Assembly: GCF_023065955.2 (NCBI RefSeq)
Contig: NW_026623100.1
Span: 14,051,001 to 14,115,000, forward strand
Direction of reading: 5' to 3'
Length of the DNA stretch: 64,000 bases
Origin: Ursus arctos
Taxonomy: Eukaryota; Chordata; Mammalia; Carnivora; Ursidae
Shown: positions 60,060 through 64,000 of the stretch, piece by piece
How positions within the stretch are numbered: position 1 is the stretch's first letter
How the letters are laid out: every line of letters begins with the position of its first letter
Position numbers and translations under genes: made by a program
Notes under the pieces: generated by a model
Told to the model about the DNA's origin: nothing
Databases searched by the model: none
Seen by the model: only the letters and a program-made list of their open reading frames with translations

Positions 60060-60900
60060 CTCCCATTCTTCCTCAGCAATAGAATGGCCAGATTTTAGCT
60101 GCACGTGGCTGTTCTGAGCAAAACCTACATTTCATATATCTCCTGGCAGTGCAGTGTGATCATGTAACTAGGTTATGGCCAATGGAATGCTGTATAGCAG
60201 CTCTTAAAAATCTTTCTTAAGAGGCAACGGGCAGGGGCATCTGAGTGGCTCAGTTGGTTAAGCATCTGCCTTAGGCTCAGGTCATGGTCCCAGGGCCCCG
60301 GGATTGAGCTCCGCATAGGGTTCCCTGCTCAGTGGGGAGTCTTATTCTCCCTCTCCCTTTGCCCGCCCAGCAAACTTGTGCTCTTTCTCTCATAAATAAA
60401 AAATATATATATTTATTTATTTTAAAACAGATTTTATTTATTTATTTATTTGAGAGAAAGAGAGTATGAGTGGGGCGGGGGGCGGAGAAGCAGAAGGAGA
60501 GGGAGAAGCAGACTCCCCACTGAGCAGGGAGCCCGACGTGGGGCTCCATCCCAGGACCCCAGGAGCATGACCTGAGCTGAAGGCAGACCCCTTAACCGAC
60601 TGAGCCACCCAGGTGCCCTCATAAATAAAAAATCTTTAAGAAAAAAAGAGACAGTGGGCGTATGGCTTGCACCTTTTTCTTCATTTCTTCCTCCATATTG
60701 CTGCCATCTTGGGCATGAAGTTGAGGTCATGCACGGAGCAGGAACAAAGTAGGAAGAGCTTGGCTTGCACCAATCCTCGACTGCCTACCTAGATGTTGAT
60801 GTGTGAGAGAAATAATCTCTTATGCTTAACCACTCTTGGTTTTTTTCATCACTTCCGGCGGAACCTTACCCTGACTAATACGCTGCGCTCCAGACGAGGA
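60060..60900. repeat. Old interspersed repeat (L1M/MER class) interrupted by nested SINEs
   Basis: The flanks 60100-60218 and 60661-60890 read as one old retroelement 3' region: TAACTAGGTTATGGCCAATG before the SINEs, AGAAATAATCTCTTATGCTT after them, and a terminal CCTGACTAATAC near 60870. Family unresolved. Confidence 0.5.
60219..60660 (+). mobile_element. Can-SINE (plus) with a second Can-SINE nested in its tail
   Basis: The outer plus-strand SINE (60234-60388 and 60634-60645) is flanked by imperfect duplications AAGAGGCAACGGGCA at 60219-60233 and AAGAGACAGTGGGCG at 60646-60660. A minus-strand SINE (60405-60617) has landed in its tail, making a perfect 16-bp duplication CTCATAAATAAAAAAT at 60389-60404 and 60618-60633. 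The two form a long imperfect inverted repeat. Confidence 0.92.
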
Positions 60901-61189
60901 AACTGAGCTCCAGAGAAGTGAAGGGATCTGTGTTCTGTAATGTAGGAGTGGTGTCTCCACATGTATTCTTCACTACAGAAAAACCAAGACAAGCAAGACA
61001 AAAAACAAAAACAAAACCCCAACCCATAATAGTAAACACAGCAACAATAACACATACAACAGGAAAATTTACAGAACACAGGTTTCTCTGTTCTAAAATC
61101 CCTGGGGATTGACTAACTCTCCATATAGACTCAGTCAATCATTTTCCTTGGATTTCTTTCAAGTCACACAGGTAGCTCCATTCCCGTTT

Positions 61190-61600
61190 CCCTTGCAGTT
61201 GGGTTGGTCACATGACTAAGTCCCGTCCAGTGGGGTATGGGTGGAAGTGATGTGCACCACTCCAAACCTGCCCCCCACCCCACACCTCCCATGCCTATCC
61301 TCCAGGCTCCTTACCCCACCAGCAACTGTGTGCAAGGGACTCGGAGGTTCCCGTGAGGGTGGAGCCACCCGATGAGTGAGCCTGGGTCTATGAATCACCT
61401 CATGGGAAGCCACCTGCTGTCAGAAACACCCCTCTTGGACTGTTGTGTGGGTGAGAAATAAGTTCATGTCTGGGCATGTCTTACTGATATCCGTGCACAA
61501 TACAGTGTCTTTCCCCCTCTTTGCCTCAGATCGATTTGAGTCGGAAGCTACCTGTGTTGGGTAGATTTTGAGTGTGAGGCAGACTTCTGTTGACACAGCT
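61190..61600. repeat. Old interspersed repeat, family unresolved
   Basis: TTGGGTTGGTCACATGACTA, then GTGGAAGTGATGTGCACCAC, GGTGGAGCCACCCGATGAGT and GGGTGAGAAATAAGTTCATG, follow a common old mammalian retroelement 3' region, related in wording to the repeat around 60100-60890. Confidence 0.5.
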
Positions 61601-62479
61601 ACCAAGGTACGATGGGATTTTCAGTCTTTTCTGGTCTCAAGTTTGGTGCCCAACCCATCCCAGCTGCTTCTGAGTCATGTGAACTGCCTGTTTGGGCCTC
61701 CCTGAGCCCTCCTGGTTCCTGGTCTCTAGGGAGAGGCCCTGTTGGCTGCCCTTCCTAACCCCTGAGACCCTGCCTTGGCTCCAGCCATTCTGGACTTTCA
61801 TCCTTTCTCTGAAGTCTTGTCTTCACTTCTAGTTTGTCCCTAACCCCCCTCTGCATCTCTCCTAGGTAATATTATTTGCTTCAGGGTGACTGCTAAACCT
61901 ACTCCTTTAAAAAATAATAAGTAAATGATAAAGCGGGTCTTAACTTCATTTACAGCTCCGAACTGACACCAGGGGCTAGGCCTTCAGAATAAACAGAAGT
62001 CTTGAGTCTCTTCCCATTTTCTCTGGTTAAAAAGCCTACAGCCCTTTGGGGATCACCCACAAAATTCTTACATCCTGAGAAAACTGCTGGCTCCCAACTC
62101 ATTTGCTGGGAGTCTCACCTGACAGGTCCGGAGCCCAATGAGAAAGCAGAGCTCTAGCTCTCAGCTCTGCCCACTTCCTCAGGCTTCTCTTGTAGGGAAG
62201 CCGCCTTTCCCGAGAGACCTGTTTCAGGCGTTCCTATTAGTGATTGCAGGAGGTCGTTCTGATTTTGAGGTATACTTGCTTGAAGTCTCTGCAGCAGCTT
62301 CTAGCTCTCCATGGTCCATGATGGCTGCCATCCCTCCTCATCCTTCCCCCAACCCCAGGGGAACAATCTTTACTCTGTGGGCTCGTTTGGTACCTGCTAT
62401 CTCCCCCAAACTAAACAAGTCACCTCAACAATGGAGTGTAGAGGGAAGAGCCTCTACTAATCCCAGGGCCTCAGGAAAG

Positions 62480-62625
62480 CCACACAGAACACCTTCCTTA
62501 GTCTCATGTCCTCGTCTGTCAAACCAAGATAAGAATTACTTTTCTGCCTACCCTATATAATGGAGAATATTAAATGGTGGGAAGTTTGTGAAACCAGTGA
62601 CACCCTGCAGAGTGCCACGTAAATG
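62480..62625. repeat. MIR fragment
   Basis: TAGTCTCATGTCCTCGTCTG, then GGAGAATATTAAATGGTGGG and AGAGTGCCACGTAAATGCTA, follow MIR order. Confidence 0.6.
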
Positions 62626-62645
62626 CTAGGAATATCTAGACTATT

Positions 62646-62850
62646 TTGCTTTTATTTTTTAAAGAAGATTTATTTGAGAGTGCACGCATGAGTAAGAGGC
62701 AGAGAAAGAAGGAGACACCCCACTTAACAAGCAGACACCCGCTGAGCAGGGAGTCCCATGCGGGGCTGGATCCCAGGACCCTGAGATCATGACCTGAACC
62801 AAAGGCAGGCACTTAACCAACTGACCCACCCAGGCGCCCTAAGTCTAGTT
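62646..62850 (-). mobile_element. Can-SINE, minus strand, older
   Basis: Body about 62659-62839: TTTTTAAAGAAGATTTATTT and a head ending TGACCCACCCAGGCGCCC. A degraded duplication is suggested by TTTGCTTTTA at about 62645-62654 and again at about 62849-62858. Confidence 0.85.
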
Positions 62851-63559
62851 TGCTTTTAGAAAGTGTTCAGCTTCACCTTTTCTAATTCCCTCCAACCCTC
62901 TACCTCCACCCTTCTGGGCTCAGGCTCTTCCCTGGGGTGGGAAAGAAGGAATACCACACACTTGGGGGTGGCCTCCTTTGTTGGACCTGGCTCCACCCTG
63001 CACCCACTCATTCGCTTCCTCAGGCTTGGACCGTGACCCCCCTCGTCAGTTCAGATGTCTCTGGGTGGCTTATCAGGGTTGCCAGTGGGTCTACCTCGCA
63101 ACAGGCTACTTCATATATCCTATCTTGAGACTGACAGAATCATCTAGCTCAGATGGAATCCCAACGCTTGTACCACCACCATCTCTGCGGACGGAGAAGG
63201 GGATGGGGGCTTGCGTGGGCCAAAGTTGGGCGGGATGGGCGTGGTCAGTTCTGGTCCTAGAAGACGGCCTGGGTTCTCTGTCCCTTCTGACCTCCTCCCA
63301 TCCCATCGGTAAATCCGTGTTGATAAAATGATGCCTAATACACCTACCGCCCCCCAGATGGAGAGCCCTGTCCGCAGCACGGGACTAATGGTGGGGGGGA
63401 GAGGAGAGAATTCTACCCAAGACTCATGTTTCAGCCCTCAGGGTCCCCCCAACGGCTTCATCTTCCCGAGAAGAATGGCAGAGACGGGTGCAGAGTCGCA
63501 GGCGGGCAAAGGGCGAGGTAGCAGCAGGCTGATCCTAGGATCCCGAAGTTCCACTTTTA
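62851..63559. other. Intergenic DNA before the terminal CpG island
   Basis: Unique, moderately GC-rich sequence. Overlapping frames on both strands (62937-63380) carry no domain. I see no supported feature. Confidence 0.45.
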
Positions 63560-63915
63560 CTACGGAGTAACCTGCGCGGGTGGAAACCGCCTCCGTGGTA
63601 CGCGGTGCGCCCTGTCCACGCAGTAGACGGCAAGTGTAACCTGCACAATTACCCTGAGGAGACGAACTCCCTCATCCGACCCAAGCGGGTCACGAGGCTG
63701 CGAGCTCCACTGCCGCAGCTCAGTCTGGAGCCAGTCCTCGTCGTAGGTTTCTCGGCGGCCCGACGCTGCCCCGATCCCCGCGGGAGTCACTTGCGCCCGC
63801 CTCGGCCGCCCCGGCGCCGCGCTCGCAGCCGCGGCCCTGGGAAGACCGACCGCTGCAGACTCGCAGAGAGCAGGCTCAAACGCCAGTCCCGCCGCCGCAA
63901 CGTGCGCGCCTCTGG
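63560..63915. other. Orphan CpG island near the right edge
   Basis: Dense CG dinucleotides, strongest at 63770-63910, contrast sharply with the CpG-poor DNA for 38 kb upstream. Frames exist on both strands (plus 63605-63985, minus 63560-63931), but the proteins are Arg/Pro/Ala-rich in the island and I recognise no family. It may be the promoter of a noncoding transcript between SIX3 and SIX2. Confidence 0.5.
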
Positions 63916-63934
63916 GCAAGGTCCCGAACACGGT

Positions 63935-64000
63935 GTCTCAGTTTCTTCTACCAGTAATAACAGCTTCTTTGTGCGGCCGCTGTGAGAATTAAACAGATAC
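63935..64000. repeat. MIR fragment at window edge
   Basis: GTCTCAGTTTCTTCTACCAG followed by GTGAGAATTAAACAGAT matches the MIR core; it continues past the right edge. Confidence 0.6.

Larger units (their letters stand above)
60901..62645. other. Intergenic DNA
   Basis: Contains an old repeat at 61190-61600 and a MIR-like patch at 62480-62625. 61610-62470 shows no feature I can name. No coding exon is supported. Confidence 0.5.

Noticed and set aside
62937..63380. Possible SIX2 exon near the right edge
   Set aside because: None of the frames contains SIX-domain or homeodomain residues. SIX2 is expected further right, beyond this window.
63560..63985. Frames of 123-126 codons on both strands at the right edge
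   Set aside because: No family recognised, the plus frame runs into a MIR, and both are compositional products of the CpG island. A translated search would settle this.

Overview
This window is mammalian nuclear DNA from a carnivoran. At least 18 tRNA-derived SINEs of the carnivore Can-SINE/SINEC type lie between 27.6 and 62.9 kb. They begin with a 'GGCGCCTGGGTGGCTCAG'-like pol III head and end in CT-rich sequence plus AAATAAA tails. Several carry a 3' body reading, on the complementary strand, 'GACAGCCAGCGAGAGAGG', which I associate with arctoid carnivores (bears, pinnipeds) rather than dog or cat. The species call is an inference.

One protein-coding gene can be supported: SIX3, on the plus strand. 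It has two coding exons (12008-12816 and 14642-14834) separated by a 1,825-bp GT-AG intron and encodes a 333-residue SIX-class homeodomain transcription factor of forebrain and eye. Just upstream is a compact proximal promoter made of three CCAAT boxes, two of them inverted, around a near-palindromic RFX X-box. A long pyrimidine tract ending in CAG lies seven bases before the start codon. By synteny the antisense lncRNA SIX3-AS1 is expected upstream and SIX2, convergent on the minus strand, beyond the right edge. Neither can be delineated here.

Layout: 1-11.5 kb is GC-rich, CpG-island-bearing upstream DNA with several AT-rich, homeodomain-motif-dense islands that look like conserved enhancers. 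11.5-16.1 kb is SIX3. 16.1-27.5 kb is mostly unique sequence with CpG islands, enhancer-like islands and one ancient L2-like relic. From 27.6 kb the DNA changes character: SINEs, minus-strand L1 3' ends, MIR, L2, MER5 and other old repeats, and a decayed ERV-L pol relic at 51.6-53.9 kb. Within this repeat-rich half, 41.98-48.33 kb is free of SINEs and holds the best enhancer-like blocks (45.0-45.25 and 45.74-45.96 kb), bracketed by a minus-strand CTCF-like motif at 42.74 kb and a perfect plus-strand CTCF motif at 46.46 kb. The last 450 bp form an unassigned CpG island followed by a MIR.

The most interesting reading of the whole is regulatory: a transposon-depleted SIX3 domain, then divergently oriented CTCF motifs where the SIX3/SIX2 topological border is expected. 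I found no undescribed protein-coding system. Calls of 'conserved element' are made from sequence character alone and were not checked by alignment.
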